DNA of 64,000 bases from Dryocosmus kuriphilus (Eukaryota; Arthropoda; Insecta; Hymenoptera; Cynipidae), in the NCBI GenBank assembly GCA_038277395.1, contig CM076197.1, positions 31,503,348-31,567,347 of the forward strand, in the 5' to 3' direction. The stretch's first letter is position 1. The number at the start of each line of letters is the position of its first letter. A program made the position numbers and the translations under genes. A model generated the notes under the pieces. That model was not told the origin of the DNA. It did no database searches and saw only the letters and a program-made list of their open reading frames with translations. Positions 24,065 through 38,698 of the stretch are shown here, in pieces.

Positions 24065-24990
24065 TGTACTTACGTTCTTTGCCCAATTTTTTGAAAAATG
24101 TGACGATAGCTTCCTGTCTGTAAATATCAAAAAGAAATCTGCTAAGGAATTAGTTAGTAAAAAAGTAAAGAGATAACTGAAAACGCGTGACGCATATTTA
24201 CGGAATACATAAACATTTAATTGGTTGATAAAATCAAAGACCAATAAATGTATTTTCACGATAAACTACTTCAATATAATTTTATTAAATAATTGTTGAA
24301 ACTCGTCTGTCAGTAAAGATCAAAGGGAGAACCACTAAGGAATTTGTTATTGGAACTATTTTTAAAGAGATGAAGTTAGGCGAGTGAAGCAAAGCTATGA
24401 AATGTTTAAACAATTCATTTCTCGATAAATTTTAAGACCAACCAACGCTAGACATACGTTTTTGGCCAATTATGTAAAAAATATGATGTCAGCATCCTGT
24501 TAACAAATATCAAAGGGAAATCCGCTAAGGAATTAGTTAATGAAAAAGCAAAGAAATGACTGAAGATGAGCGATGCATAATTATGGACCGTATAAACATT
24601 TAATTTGTTGATAAAATCAAAGACTGATCAATGCATGTCTCCCGTTTTATGAAATTCTTAAAAAATGTCACAACGTATCCCTAATCTGATATAACGTCAT
24701 CTGATAGCTGTCACTGCTATCATTCGTGAACAATAAATCCTTAATTTATAGAAATTTTGCAACGTTAATAATGTGATTCTCGGAAAAATGGTTCATGTCC
24801 ATGTCCATGCTAAATAAAAAAGTAATGTGATGGGCAATTGTAAAGTCCAGAATATGCAGAAATATTTTTAAGTCTTTCCTACTTATTTGTGAGACATCCA
24901 GTAATATGATTTTTAAAATTTCTTATTGCAATGCATGGTTTTAGACATTAAAATAAGCGTGTCATGTGTAACCTACTCTTGGTATCATAC
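24065..24990 (+). repeat. Polinton-type subterminal repeats (inverted relative to 46.6-49.6 kb)
   Basis: Three diverged units at about 24065-24260, 24295-24440 and 24460-24640 share TATCAAAGGGAAATCCGCTAA, AAGGAATTAGTTA and AAACATTTAATTTGTTGATAA. The same units occur in opposite orientation at about 46660-46870, 46960-47060, 47370-47640, 48826-48920 and 49310-49590. The stretch 24760-24980 (with GGTTCATGTCCATGCTAAAT) matches 47100-47320 inverted. This looks like one arm of a long terminal inverted repeat of a Polinton-derived unit. Confidence 0.65.
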
Positions 24991-25140
24991 TTTTCAGGGT
25001 TCTAAAAGTGAGCGCAATTGATCTACCAATTTATTAGGATCTCCCCCAGTAATTTTAAAGTTTTGCTTCTATATATTCAGAGGAAAAGTCACTTTCAGCA
25101 TCATCTTCATTATCATCGTCATGCTCATAATCATCACTTA

Positions 25141-26900
25141 AGGAACACTGCAGTCGTCTGCGGTGGAGGAGAGATGTTACACCTACTTGGCGCGTCCCCA
25201 GGTGGCGGATAGGGGAATGCTCGCTGGAAACAGAGGGTAGGGATGAAATAAAATAGGCCTCGCGGACCAAACACACGATTGGTGACGGTCACAGTCGACT
25301 GGAAGTGCTCTGCCAAGGTGTAAGCTGCGACCGGGCATCTGGGGTCAGCCCCTTCGGGCCTTGATCGGGGAGTGCGTGGTAGCTGTAGGGATCGAAAACT
25401 GCAGTGCTCCGGGCAAGTCCGGTACGTCCGTGTATTCCGGGACCGGTTAAATGAAGGTTGAGCACCAGAATACTGGGGTAGGACTTCAGTCCGAGAGTAT
25501 ACCTGCTCCCAACAATTTCGAGCCGCCCCTCCACGTGAGATGCGCTGGTGGAACTTTTTAAACGTGGCTTTTCAACAGGGAAAACGAAGAGAGAGAAAGG
25601 AGACTCACTTCGAGGTGGAGCTGGGCCTCAGCAAAAGCTTTGATGTATTGGAACAAGGCAGAGTGTTTAATTCGGACGCTGCTGAGATGAAGAGGAGTAT
25701 CGGGAAATCCCAGGACGAACTGAGGAGAGAACACAGAAAGGTACGCGAGTGCCTAAAAAATATGATGAAGATCATTGAGTCAAGGGAAGACGCAGATTCG
25801 AAGCTGGTGGAGCAAGTAAACGATGCGCAAAGTGTAATATTCTCACGGGGCTACACGCTGAGAGGCCCTAATGGTGCCGCAGAGTACCATATAGAGAACG
25901 TAAATAGGGTGCTCAAAGAAAAAATAGGAAAGAAGCGCACAGAACAGTCTCTTTTGAGCTCTACTTTCAACGAGAAGATGGTTTGCGTTTCTACACAGAT
26001 GGAGTCGCAGGCGACGCCGGAATAGGTGACGAAGAAGCGCAAGCGGGTGAGGAGAAATACCCTCAGCCCGCCCTGCGCATCCGGAGTCGAGAAACCGGTT
26101 TTGAAGAAGATCAAGACCCAGGAAGAGATCACGTGGTCTAAGGTCGCAAGAAGGAGAGGACGGAGAAGGAAAAGAAGCCTGAGAAGGAGGTGGTGCCACA
26201 AAGGGACAGTGTGCTCGATAAGAACAAGAAGTCCCGAAGAAAAAGAAGAGGAGAACCCCCCGGGAGGCCGTGACAACCGGCTCAAATCGTGTTCGACGAC
26301 TTAGTCGAGACTACGGAGGCTGCTGATGTGGAGGAAGCTGTGAACGTGACCTTGGGAGAACATTTTGGCTCTCCACCGAGGGTGAACCTCACCAAGAGAA
26401 GCAGCAGAGGCTGCATTCCAGCTTTCGTTGAGCTGGATACGGCCGCTGTTGCGAAACTGGAGAAAGCTGCCCGACTGAAGGGCATTTGGGTGAATTGCCG
26501 GGTAAAGGCGCACAGCATTGAAACCCGCTATTATAGATGTTACACTCTCGGGCACGTTGCCCGAGAGTGTGCAGCCAAAGACTGTAGCAAATGCTTCAGA
26601 AGGTGTTAACAGAAGAGCCACAAGGAGAAGAAGGACAGCAGACCAGAGGAAGACGCTAGAGGCAGCGCAGAAAAAACGGCACCCTCTGAAGTAATGCGGA
26701 AGAGGTTCCGGGGAGATCACTGCCAAGAAGAACAGGGAGGTGGTTTCAGTGGGTAGGCTTAATCTGACAACTCCTCTCCGTAGTCACCGGGGATCTCACT
26801 TGTGCGATCCATAGTGCACTGGACGTAGAGATGTCTAACATGGAAGCCCCGTAGGTCATGCAGAAATACATTTCATCCTCCCTTTCAAAAAGAAAAAAAA
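25141..26900 (+). mobile_element. gag-only LINE (R1/jockey-type ORF1), copy 1
   Basis: It runs from a 5' hairpin start (GCAGTCGTCTGC) through a 5' UTR of about 400 bp, ORF1 pieces (25540-26025, 26026-26304, 26289-26609) and a short 3' UTR to a poly-A tail (about 26887-26900). There is no endonuclease or RT. Both ends agree with copies 2 and 3, so it is a defined non-autonomous family, not a random 5' truncation. It sits in the Asp-coding (GAT)n stretch of the DUF8207 gene. Confidence 0.8.
25540..26609 (+). pseudogene. Gag-like ORF1 protein with CCHC knuckle, broken
   Basis: ORF1 of gag-only LINE copy 1. The first 160 codons are open, with FEVELGLSKSFDVLEQ near the start followed by a helical, charged region of likely coiled-coil type. 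A stop at 26023-26025 is followed by a Lys/Arg-rich stretch (nucleic-acid binding). The last part (26289-26609) has VYDLVETTEAAD-like FDDLVETTEAADVEEAV, then AFVELDTAAVAKLEKAARL and one zinc knuckle of form C-x2-C-x4-H-x4-C (CYTLGHVAREC), followed by a degenerate second one. Such Gag proteins package LINE RNA. Compared with copy 3, the middle (KYADVLKDIQKK region) is missing. Confidence 0.7.
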
Positions 26901-27407
26901 TTCATCATCATCATTATTTTCATTATTACCAACATCATCAGCATCATTATTGATTGCCATGGATGATGAATTATCATGTTGATTAAATTCTTCTTTTTTA
27001 TCTTCATATTCCGATTCTATTTTTCGTTTCTTCACTTGTGACTCCAATTCAGGTTTAATCTTCTGAATAAGGCCCACAAGTTTCTTCAGTGGAGAAGATT
27101 GTAGTTCGATTTCTTCTTGAATAGCTGGGTCCTCATTATATTTCAAATTTTTCTGCTTTCGATGAATTGCCTTACTAATCTTTCTATTCTGTTTGTTGCT
27201 GTCTCCAATTATTCTTATAGCTTCAGGCACCTTTGCGATTTGACGAAAACCTCTCTCATCATCATCATACACATGATTCTTTGCTATGCAAGAGTATTTC
27301 GCATGTCTTCTTAAATTATCGAGTATTGAATAAGCTCTTGAGCAATTTGTACATGTGGAAGTTATTTTGCCGCTATCATAACACGAATGACTGTTTGATC
27401 ACCACTG

Positions 27408-27412
<5 letters not shown>

Positions 27413-27465
<53 letters not shown>
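27413..27465. repeat. (TA)n microsatellite, left of mariner
   Basis: About 25 TA units immediately before the mariner left end. It is the left part of the TA array into which the mariner inserted. Confidence 0.9.
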
Positions 27466-30075
<2,610 letters not shown>

Positions 30076-30583
30076 TCCTCCTCCCCCTCCTCAGGATATT
30101 AACTCAGCACTGGTGACTGAACAGTCATTCGTGTTGCGACAGTGACAAAATGACTTACACATATCCAAATTGCTCAAGAGTTTATTCAAGACTCAATAAT
30201 TTAAAAAGACATGCGAAATACTCTTGCAAAGCAAAGAATCGTGTGTATGATGATGATGAGAGGGGTTTTCGCCAAATCGCAAAGGTGCTTGAAGCTATAA
30301 GGATAATTCGAAACAGCAAAAAACATTATAGAAAGTCTAATGAGGTAATTCATCGAAAGCAGAAGAATTTTAAACATAATGACGATCCAGCTGTTCAAGA
30401 AGAAATTGTACTACAATTTTCTCCATTAAAGAAACTTGTGGGCATTACTCAGAAGGTTAAACCTGAATTGGAGTCACAAGTGAAGAAGCGAAGAGTAGAA
30501 TCAGAAGATGAAGATGAAAAAGAAGAATTTGATCAACATAATAATTCACCATCCATGAAAATCAATAATGATGCTGATGATGA

Positions 30584-32613
30584 GTTTTTTTTTTTTTTTT
30601 TTTTTGGGAAGGGAGTAAGAAATGCATTACTGCACGACGTGTGGGGCTTCCATGTTAGACATCTCCACGTCCAGCGCACAAGGGATCGCACAAGTGAGAT
30701 CCCCAGTGGGGAAGGAGGGGAGTTGTCAGATTAGGTTTACCCACTAAAACCTCCTCCCTTTTCTTGTTGGCATTGATCCCCCCGGAAACCGCTGTCGCAT
30801 TACTTCAGGGAGTGCCGTTTTCTACGCTGGGTAGCATCTTCCTCTGTCCTGCTGTTTTAGGGTTTCCTGCTGGCTGTTGCCGGTGGGCGCAGAATTCGTA
30901 TGTTTTGGTATTCCGCCGCCTTGTGCCCATCCTCGTTGCATTTTCTGCAGTATTTGCTGCGGGCTTCTGCTGCACACTCGCGGGCGACGTGTCCCAGAGT
31001 GTGACATCTATAGCACCGGGTTTTAGCGCTATGCACCTAGACCCGGCAGTTCACCCACCCAACCTTCGTCGGCCCGCCTTTTCAAACTTGGCAGCAACAG
31101 TCGCATCTAGCTCAGCAAAAGCTAGGATGCAGCCTCTGCTGGTCCTCTGGGTGAGACTTCCCCTTGGTGGAGACCCAATTTGGTATCCCAAGGCCGCCTT
31201 CACCACTGTATCCACGTCGGCAGCCTCCGAAGTCGCGACTAAGTCGTAGGCTACGATCTGCGCCCTTGGGACTAGGTGTCGGACACACCCGCCTTGTCCA
31301 AAGGGCTTCGAGATGGCATCCCCGTAGTGCTGCCGCTCTTCCGCCTTGGCGCCCACCTCAATGAGGACGTCCCCGTCCTCGTCTGCAGGATCACCTTGAC
31401 GTTTACGCCATGGTCTTCCGGCTTCACCTTCTTTTGGATGTCCTTCAGGACATCCGCATACTTCCTCCCTGTGGCTAGCGTAATCTTCACGGTCTCACGG
31501 GAGATTCTCCTCTTCTTCTTCTTGGGGCATCCTTGATCCTTATCGGGCACATTGTCATTTCGTAACCCTAGACCAGGCGACACCTTCCTGGGATCTGGTC
31601 TTTTTCAGGGCCAGCTTCTCGACTTCGGATGCACTGGGTGGGCTGAAGGTCGTTTTCCTCTCCCGCCTGCACGTCTCCGTCGCTTTCTCCGGTTTCATCT
31701 GGCTCCGTTTGCGTAGAAACGGAAGTTGTCTTCTCCTTAAAGGGTAAAGCTCAGGAGAGACTTCTCTCTACGCTCTTTGCCTATCTTTTCGTTCATCAAC
31801 CTATTAATTGCTATCATGTAGCCCTCCGTGTACCGCATGAGGCTTCTATATGTGTACCCCGATGAGCGGATTTCAGATTGCGCTGTCTCCACTGCGGCCT
31901 CCCGTGCTGTTGACGTGCTGAGTTTCAATACCTTCTGCAGGCATTCGCGTACCTTTTTGTGGTTCTCGTTCAGGTCTTTCTGAAGTTTGTCGATCCACCT
32001 CTTCATCGAAACAGTCTCCGTCGTGAGCTCCTTCCGTCTTTCTTCTTCTACCACGTCGAAGCTTTTGCTGAAGTCCAGATCCTCTTCGACGTATGTCTCC
32101 TTTCTCAATCTCCAGTTTCCGTCTTTACAAGCCATGATAAAGTGTTCATCAGCGCATCGTGCGTGGAAGGATGTGCCGAAATAGTTGGAAACGGGTATAC
32201 CCTCGGACCGAAGTCCTACTCCAGTACTCTGGGGTCCAACCTCCGTTTAACTGGTCCCGGAATACACGAACGGACCGGACTCGCCTGTAGCACTGCATGT
32301 TCCGATCCCTGCAGCCACCACGCACTCCCCGATCAAGGCCTGAAGGGGCTGGCTCCAGATGTCCGATCGCAGCTTACACTTCGGCAGAGCAAGCTCACAG
32401 CAGCCCCTACACCATGCCAGTGGAAAGACCGGACATGGTTCGGAGCACTCCCAGTGGGCTACGACTGTCACCAATCGTGTGTTTGGTCCGCGAGGCCTAT
32501 TTTATTTCAGCCCTACCCTCTGTTTCCAGCGAGCATTCCCCTATCCGCCACCTGGGGACGCGCCAAGTAGGGGTAACATCTCCCCTACACCGCAGACAAC
32601 TGCGGTAGTCCTT
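30584..32613 (-). mobile_element. gag-only LINE, copy 2
   Basis: Minus-strand copy with its poly-A tail at 30584-30605 (T run on plus) and 5' hairpin end at about 32613. It contains the same 5' UTR, ORF1 and short 3' UTR as copies 1 and 3. Its 5' end is separated from the poly-A of copy 3 by only about 19 bp of (GAT)n, so copies 2 and 3 entered the same microsatellite in the same orientation. Confidence 0.85.
30780..32135 (-). pseudogene. Gag-like ORF1 protein of copy 2, several frames
   Basis: Starts MACKDGNWRLRKETYVEEDL (32135), followed by a charged helical region ending KIGKERREKSLLSFTL at 31737, where a stop occurs. Further pieces at 31583-31272 (KYADVLKDIQKKVKPEDHG, RTGTSSLRWAP) and 31356-31051 (PPRGSLTQRTSRGCILAFAE) are in shifted frames. 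The knuckle CYRCHTLGHVAREC is near 30985, with a degenerate second knuckle after it. At least three frame changes, so not functional. Confidence 0.7.
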
Positions 32614-32631
32614 GGATGATGATGATGATGA

Positions 32632-34590
32632 TTTTTTTTTTTTTTTTTTTTTTGGGAGGGAGGAGGAAATGCGTTACTGCACAACGTGTGGGGCTCTTCC
32701 GGCAAGCCGGCCCTACCCACTAAAACCTCCTCCCTCTGCTTCTTGGCATTAATCCCCCCGGAACCGCTTTCGCATTACTTCAGGGGGTGCCGTTTTCTTC
32801 GCTGTCTCCAGCGTCTCCTGCTCGCTTCGCCTTTCTCGGTTTTCTTCTGGTTTTTGAAGGCGGGCAGCACACTCTCGGGCAACGTTTCCGATAGCATGGC
32901 ACCTGTAGCACCGGGTTTCCGCGCTGTGCGCCTTCACCCGGCAGTTCACCCAGCCGACCTTAAGTCGGGCCGTCTTCACCAACTTAGCAGCAACGGCCGC
33001 ATCCAGCTCGACAAAAGCTAGGATGCAGCCTCTTCTGCTTCTCTTCGTGAGGTTTACCCTGGGAGGAGAGCCAAGATCCTCTCCTATGGCTAGCCTCACT
33101 GCCTCCTCCACATCTGCAGCCTCCGTGGTCTCGACTAAGTCGTAGACCACCATCTGCGCCCTTGGGTCGAGGTGTCGTACACTCCCGCCTTGTCCAAGGG
33201 CATCCGAGATGGCCTCACCAAAGTGTTTCCTCTCCTCCGCCTTGGCTCCCACCTCAATGAGGACATCCCCCGTCCTGGTCTGCCTGATGGACTTAACGGT
33301 GACGCCGTGGTCTTCAGGCTTGACCTTTTTTTGGATGTCCTTCAGCACGTCCGCATACTTGAGCCCTGGGGCTGGCGTGATGGTCACGGCCTCCCGGGGG
33401 ATTCTCCTCTTCTTCTTCTTGGGGGCTTCTTGTCCCTTATCGGACGCTTTACCCCTTCGTGGTGCCACCTCTTCAGGCTTTTTCTCCTTCTCCTTCTCCT
33501 TGTCCTTCTCCGGCCTCTCCTTCTGGTTTCTCCTTCTTACCACCTTTGACCATGCTAACACCTCCTGGGTCCTGGTCTTTTTTGGGGCAGGCTTCTCTGC
33601 TCCGGATTCGTTGCGCGGGCTGAGGGTCATTTCCCTCTCCCGTTTTCGCTTTTCCGTCGCTTTCATGGCCGCCGTCTGCGGCTCCGTTTGCGTAAAAACG
33701 GAAACCGTCGGCTTCTACTTAAAGGTAGAGCTCAGGAGAGACTTCTCCTTTCGCTCTTTACCTATTTTTTCCTTCAGCAGCCTGTTCATTGAGTTCCTAT
33801 AGTCCTCAAAGTACCCGTTTGTGGCTCTATAATCGTAGCCCGCCTGAAACATTTCATTTTGTGCTTCCTCCACTACTTCCACCTGCTCCTTTGTCTCGCA
33901 GATTTTTAAGAGCTTCTTGAGGCACCCTCGCACCGCTCAGAGTCTATCCTTCAGACAAACCAGCTTCTCGCGGGCTAAGCTCTTTGCAGCACCAACGTCC
34001 GATAATCCCCTTACCTCGTCGTTCACTACGTCAAAACTGTTGCTGAAGTCCAGCTCCTCTTCGACGTAAGTTTCCTTACTCCCTCTCCGTTTTCCCTCTT
34101 TGAAAGCCATGTTAAAGTTTACACCACCGCATCGTGCGTGGAGGGGCGGGCCGAAATAGTTGGGAACGGGTATACCCTCGGACCGAAGTCCTACCCCAGT
34201 ACTCTGGGACCCAACCTTCGTTTAAACCGGTCCCGGAATACACGGACGGACCGGACTCGCCCGGAGCACTGCAGATTTCGATCCCTGCAGCCACCACGCC
34301 CTCCTCGATCAAGGCCCGAAGGGGCTGGCTCCTGATGCCCGATCGCAGCTTACACCTCGGCAGAGCACAAGCTCACAGCAGCCCCTACACCATGCCGGCG
34401 GAAAGACCGGACATGGTTCGGAGCACTCCCAGTGGGCTACGACTGTCACCAATCGTGTGTTTGGTCCGCGAGGCCTATTTTATTTCAGCCCTACCCTCTG
34501 TTTCCAGCGAGCATTCCCCTATCCGCCACCTGGGGACGCGCCAAGTAGGGGTAACATCTCCCCTCCACCGCAGACAACTGCGGTAGTCCT

Positions 34591-34592
<2 letters not shown>
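32632..34592 (-). mobile_element. gag-only LINE, copy 3
   Basis: Minus-strand copy, poly-A (T run on plus) at 32632-32653, 5' hairpin end at about 34592. About 1.96 kb. The flanks on both sides are GAT repeats of the DUF8207 gene. It is the best preserved ORF1 of the three. Confidence 0.85.
32749..34109 (-). pseudogene. Gag-like ORF1 protein of copy 3 (mostly open)
   Basis: A frame starting MAFKEGKRRG at 34109 would give a protein of about 450 aa but has two stops: one just before the piece 33933-33715 and one at 33717. The last 305 codons (33666-32749) are open. They contain a basic region (KKKKRRIPREAVTI), the conserved KYADVLKDIQKKVKPEDHG, VIKS-like TGDVLIEVGAKAEERKHF, AFVELDAAVAAKLVKTARL and one zinc knuckle CYRCHAIGNVAREC. 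This is a LINE nucleocapsid-type protein of the R1/jockey kind. No RT follows it. Confidence 0.75.
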
Positions 34593-34623
<31 letters not shown>

Positions 34624-34833
34624 GTGATAGTGATGATGATGATGATGCTGAAAGTGATTTTTTTTTCTGAATGTATAGAAGCAACAGTTTCACATTACTG
34701 GAGAGATCCTAATAAATTGGTAGATCAATTGCGCTCAGTTTTGGAATCCCAATCAGCTGGGAACAGAAATAAGTCACTTAAAATAATTGCAATTATTAAT
34801 GAGATAAGAGAGGCTTGCATTATTGAATGTTAA

Positions 34834-35920
34834 TATTCTCATTAATTGATGAAAAAAACTTTAACAACTGCTGGTTCAATATTTTTAATAGTTGAATTAA
34901 CATTTGAATTATTGAATTGAACATTTTGTGTAGTTACAAGCACGGTACTAACAGTAAGAAATAAGTTTTATGTATCATTTAATATTATATGTAGTACTTT
35001 GCATTTAGTATAATGCAATAAATTAAAAAAATATAATTTTCAACATGTATGTGTATTGTTTTTTCACTCCGCTTACCTGAATTAATTTTAGTTTTAAGTG
35101 CAGGAGAGAGCCCATGACATCTTTTAAAGTTTCTAACATATGATTTAAGGCATGTAATAATTGAATCCAAGATTTTTCAGTGTCTATTTATTTCAACTAG
35201 ATAATGATCCTCCCCCACTCTTCTACGAAACCACCACCTCCCCCTTCTCCTCTTCCTCATATATTTTAATAGTTGATTGAGGTAAATAAAAAATAAATAA
35301 AAATTCATGACTGAAAAAAAATTCTTATACTTGTATGCAAGAATTCAACCATTTTGTCTAATTAGTACAGGAATCAATAGTACAAACCTATTTAGAAGAC
35401 AAGGTTCACATCTAGTAACAAAGATAAAGAAGCGTGGTTATAACTACACAAGAAAATCAGCGTGGCTGATGATGGCGCACTTTATGCATTATTCATCTAG
35501 TTTGCCTTGTCATCCCTCGAACTAAATTTATTTTAATTAGAATACAATGCTGACTCAGAAAAATATTTTTTCACTGACAATGACTGATTTTAATATCATC
35601 AATACTTCGCTAAGCATGATATTATTGCAAGGTGTCAGTTAAATGAATTGGATTTTTAGCATATTACTCTGTTGCTTTAAAGATTATTTCAGCGTTTCTT
35701 ACAGTGGATTATAAAATTTATGTAGCTGATTTATATGGTAGATCGATTGCGGTTACTTGAAACATAAATAATGTATTGACATAATTTCAATAATTAATTA
35801 AATAAGATAGGCTAGTGTTAGTAAATAATTTTTTTTAATAGCTTAAAAGCTAGTTTATTATTTACAATAGTAGAATTAACACATGTAATATATGTGACTG
35901 CAAATTTTATATTGTTAATT
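34834..35920 (+). repeat. decayed Polinton exons, block repeated at 39.1-39.8 kb
   Basis: The block 35270-35900 is repeated in the same orientation at about 39110-39830. It contains a frame (35307-35525) whose segment TNLFRRQGSHLV and YNYTRK is kept in the second copy. Downstream, a TTTCTTACAG splice-acceptor-like site precedes a decayed DUF8207 C-terminal exon (about 35695-35800). All frames are broken. The protein behind the TNLFRRQG segment is not recognised. Confidence 0.55.
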
Positions 35921-36270
35921 TATAAAAACTGATCAAATAGACCCAACACGGTCTAAGTATGCAATATGTTTTTCTATTACTCTATACTATATAGTTCTTT
36001 TAATAAGTTAAATTCGAACTGATTTTTAAACATTATAAGCACTTGTTTATGATATATAATTCATCTTCATTTCTTTTACCGGAACTCGTTTTGGTTATTA
36101 TTATAAAATGCAAGAGATCTAAGACTTGTAATAATAATTGAATCCATCATTTTGAGTATTTTATTTTAACTAAATCTTCCTCCTCCTCCTCCTCAGTAAA
36201 TATCATAACGACCTTGAAAAATTTGTGCACCAAATTAAACAACATAATTATTTACAGTAAATGAAATTTA
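35921..36270 (+). repeat. reiterated integrase-exon unit A
   Basis: One of about six diverged units of 330-420 bp (others at 37528-37945, 37946-38345, 39890-40236, 40237-40610, and 40611-40779 continuing at 45862-46020). Each has TTCTTTTAATAAGTTAAATTC, ACTTGTTTATGAAATATAA, a CTCCTCCTCAG acceptor-like site and a short exon ending ATTATTTACAGTAAATGAAAT, which encodes a decayed piece of Polinton integrase. Confidence 0.6.
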
Positions 36271-36271
36271 A

Positions 36272-37522
36272 AAAACCTGCCTGCTTCGCGGGCATACTCT
36301 CATTACGCGCTTCGCGCTCGGATGTTTTTGGTCCTTGCGCATCGTGCTCGGTATTCGGTACGTGGGTCTTAAGATTTCAAAACACCTACTTTTAATGAGA
36401 CTATTAAATTTGAATTTTTTATTAAAAATTACAAAAGAAATTATTTTACTTAAGGCTCTATCGACCTTAAGGAATACATTTTCATCATGATACTCGCGTT
36501 TCGCGCTCGACAATTGATTTTTTTTTAAAATTCACTGTAGATTAGTAAAGTCTTTTTGTAATGTTCGAAATTTTCACAAAGCAGGTTTTCGATTCCTAAA
36601 AGTAAAACGATGAGTCTTATGAATAAAATTTCTAGCTTTTTCCAAGATGAACAATTCTGCTTTTTCATATTTTTCTCATGTCTTGCATAATTTTGCTGAA
36701 AAGTGGATATCTTTATATTGAATAACATATTTCACGAATAACTCAAAAACTATGCGATTTTACAAAAAAAAATATAGGAAGCAATTTTTTGGATCTTTTA
36801 CAGTTAAATAACTTTGTTTGTTATCATTTCTTTCGTGTCTTGCATATTTTGGCGGAAAATTTGAATTTTTGATTTTTTAATAGCGTTTTCTCCATTAAAA
36901 CCAAAACCGTGAATTCTTTCAAAAAATAGTTAAATCAAATTTTGTAGATCTTTTTGAGTTGAATAATTTTGTTTGTTATTATTTTTTTCGTATCTGAAAT
37001 ATTTTGTCGGAAACCACAGTTTCTTATCTTTAATAACATTTCTTCGATTAAAACAAAAACCGTGCACTTTTAAAAAAATGATTTAAAAAATTTGTAGATT
37101 TTTTTAAGATAAACAATTGTGGTTATGTACGTATTTTCTGTGTCTCGCATAGTTTAGCCGAAAAATGGATTTTTTGATTTTGTGAAAACAGTTTTTGATG
37201 GATAAAACCATAACCGTTGGTCAAAAGTGGTTGGTTAATGAACCCGTCCTTACTTTTTACGCTTTAAAGAAGTGTGCCAAAGCGCAACCCAATCCGATTA
37301 GTCCTTCGAAAGTTATCGTGTTCAGAGATTATTACGACGACAACGACACCGACGACAACGACGACGACGTCGACGACGACATCGACGACGACGAGGACGA
37401 TGACGACAAGCACAGACAGACACCGTCATAAAAACCGGGTTTTTCGGATTCAGGGCGTTATGAAACGTCGAGATTTCATAAAATCCGCGAAAGTCAGTTT
37501 TCTCATTGAGATGAGAATGTAA
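36272..37522 (+). mobile_element. GCGGGCA-family repeat, copy inserted in an integrase-exon unit
   Basis: Begins CCTGCCTGCTTCGCGGGCA and ends GAGATGAGAATGTAAG. The sibling units at about 40225 and 40605 read straight across the insertion point (AAATTTAAAAA joined to AGACCCAGCATA), giving a second empty site for this family. Internal TTCTCCATTAAAAC-type units lie near 36888 and 37043. The conserved frame starts at 37195 (MMDKTITVGQ) with a (GAC)n Asp run and then stops. Confidence 0.75.
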
Positions 37523-37527
37523 GAATA

Positions 37528-38600
37528 GACCCAGCATATCACTAAGTATACAATAGCTTTTTCTATTTCTCAATTTTGTATCTATAGTTCTTTTAACAAG
37601 TTATATTCGAAATGATTACCTTAAGCGTAATAAGTACTTGCTTATGAAATGTAATTTTTAAAATGTACATCTACTTCTTTATTTCTTTCACCCACACTCA
37701 TTTTGGTTCTTATAATAAATATGTAAGAGGCTCATCTCGCTTTTAGAGCTTCTAACTGATGGGAGCTGGAAACAGAAATAATGCATTTGAAATCATTTCA
37801 ATCATTAATGAAATAAGAGGGGCTGCTGCTATTAAATAATATTTTTAGTATTTTTAGTAGTTTCTCAGTAAATATAAACGCTTCTTTGAGAAAGCTTATT
37901 CACCAAAATGGACAACAGAATTATTTACAGTGAATCAAATTTAGAAAACAGAACCACCATAGTACTAAGTAAAGTAATATTTTTTTTCTAGTACTCAGTA
38001 TTGTATAGTTCTTTTTATAAGTTAAATTCGAAGTGATTTTTTACATAAGCATAACAAGCACTTGTTTATGAAATATAATTTTTTTAAAATGTATATTTAC
38101 TTCTTAATTTCTTTTGCCCACACTCATTCTGGTTATTATAAAAATGTAAGAGCCTCATCTTAGTTTTATAGTTTCTAACTGATTGTCTAAGGCATGTAAC
38201 CAGTGAGTGAAAAATTTTGAGTACCTATTTTATTTGACTACAAACTCCTCCTTCACATTCTCCTCCTCCTTAGTAAATATAAACAAGTTTTGAGAAAGCT
38301 CATACACCAGATTCGACAAAAGAATTATTATTTACAGTAAATCAAATAAGAAATATTGAGTCAGTTACTTATTTGCTTAAAGAATATTGAACCAGTTACT
38401 TATTTGCAAAAATATTATGATAAACCCATTATTGGTACTTTTTATGAAGAAGCACTTTTAAAGGTCAAACATTTTTGTATTTATCTGGTGGAAAAAGTAG
38501 AAAAAACGAGGAAATAAAGATTTTGTAAAATGGTTCGGATTTGATGGTTCTTATAATCGTTGGATAAGTAATTCAGATTTGTCAAATACCCATGCATGTA
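37528..38600 (+). pseudogene. Polinton integrase C-terminal region, decayed
   Basis: Broken frames on the plus strand match, piece by piece, the integrase tail at 51625-51993 (-). One exon (about 37890-37945) encodes FFEKAYSPKWTTELFTVNQI, and a second diverged copy is at about 38295-38342. A block at about 38385-38470 encodes YDKPIIGTFYEEALLKVKH. A chromodomain-like end (about 38515-38580) encodes KWFGFDGSYNRWISNSDL. A short in-place duplication (38360-38410) and several frameshifts are visible. The DDE catalytic core is absent. Integrase inserts Polinton DNA with 6 bp duplications. Confidence 0.65.
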
Positions 38601-38692
38601 TTACGCGTATTATATATATTAATACAGAAATGAATTTCTTTCCCCATTTATACATATCCTCTTAATATTAATGAATGCGCATTATTTATAAG

Positions 38693-38698
38693 TATAAG
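38693..38698. repeat. 6 bp target-site duplication, left
   Basis: TATAAG directly before AGTAGATGAGC. The same six bases follow the right end at 49113-49118. Confidence 0.85.

Larger units (their letters stand above)
25000..27405 (-). pseudogene. Polinton-associated DUF8207-type gene, left copy, interrupted by a retroelement
   Basis: Read on the minus strand. The N-terminus (from about 27400) has a C-x2-C-x12-H-x4-C zinc-finger-like motif, then the frame 27272-26856 with ERGFRQIAKVPEAIRIIGDS and a Lys/Glu-rich linker ending in an Asp-rich run. After the inserted retroelement (25141-26900) the acidic tract resumes and the C-terminus follows (25140-25000). There the DPNKLVDQLRS signature is kept but shifted by a frameshift after EYIEAKL. 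It is truncated inside the last conserved block. The protein type is common in insect Polintons, and its function is unknown to me. It is mirrored by the copy at 30.1-34.8 kb. Confidence 0.7.
30095..34833 (+). pseudogene. Polinton-associated DUF8207-type gene, right copy, interrupted by two retroelements
   Basis: The exon begins after a polypyrimidine tract plus CAG (30094). The frame 30150-30590 starts MTYTYPNCSRVYSRL, a zinc-finger-like motif with its first Cys changed to Tyr. It continues with ERGFRQIAKVLEAIR, then a helical linker with FSPLKKLVGITQKVKPELES and an acidic tract (about 30560-30582). Two gag-only LINEs then interrupt the (GAT)n tract. Coding resumes at about 34593-34833 with AESDFFSECIEATVSHYWRD, the conserved PNKLVDQLRSVLESQ block and a stop after ACIIEC. 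Apart from the insertions this copy is better preserved than the left one. It lies head to head with it. Confidence 0.75.

Noticed and set aside
24008..24259. 83-codon minus-strand frame
   Set aside because: Runs across the junction of satellite and subterminal repeat; hydrophobic AT-driven translation only.
30764..34586. Plus-strand frames of 100-200 codons opposite the gag-only LINEs
   Set aside because: Shadow frames of minus-strand ORF1, with no domain of their own.
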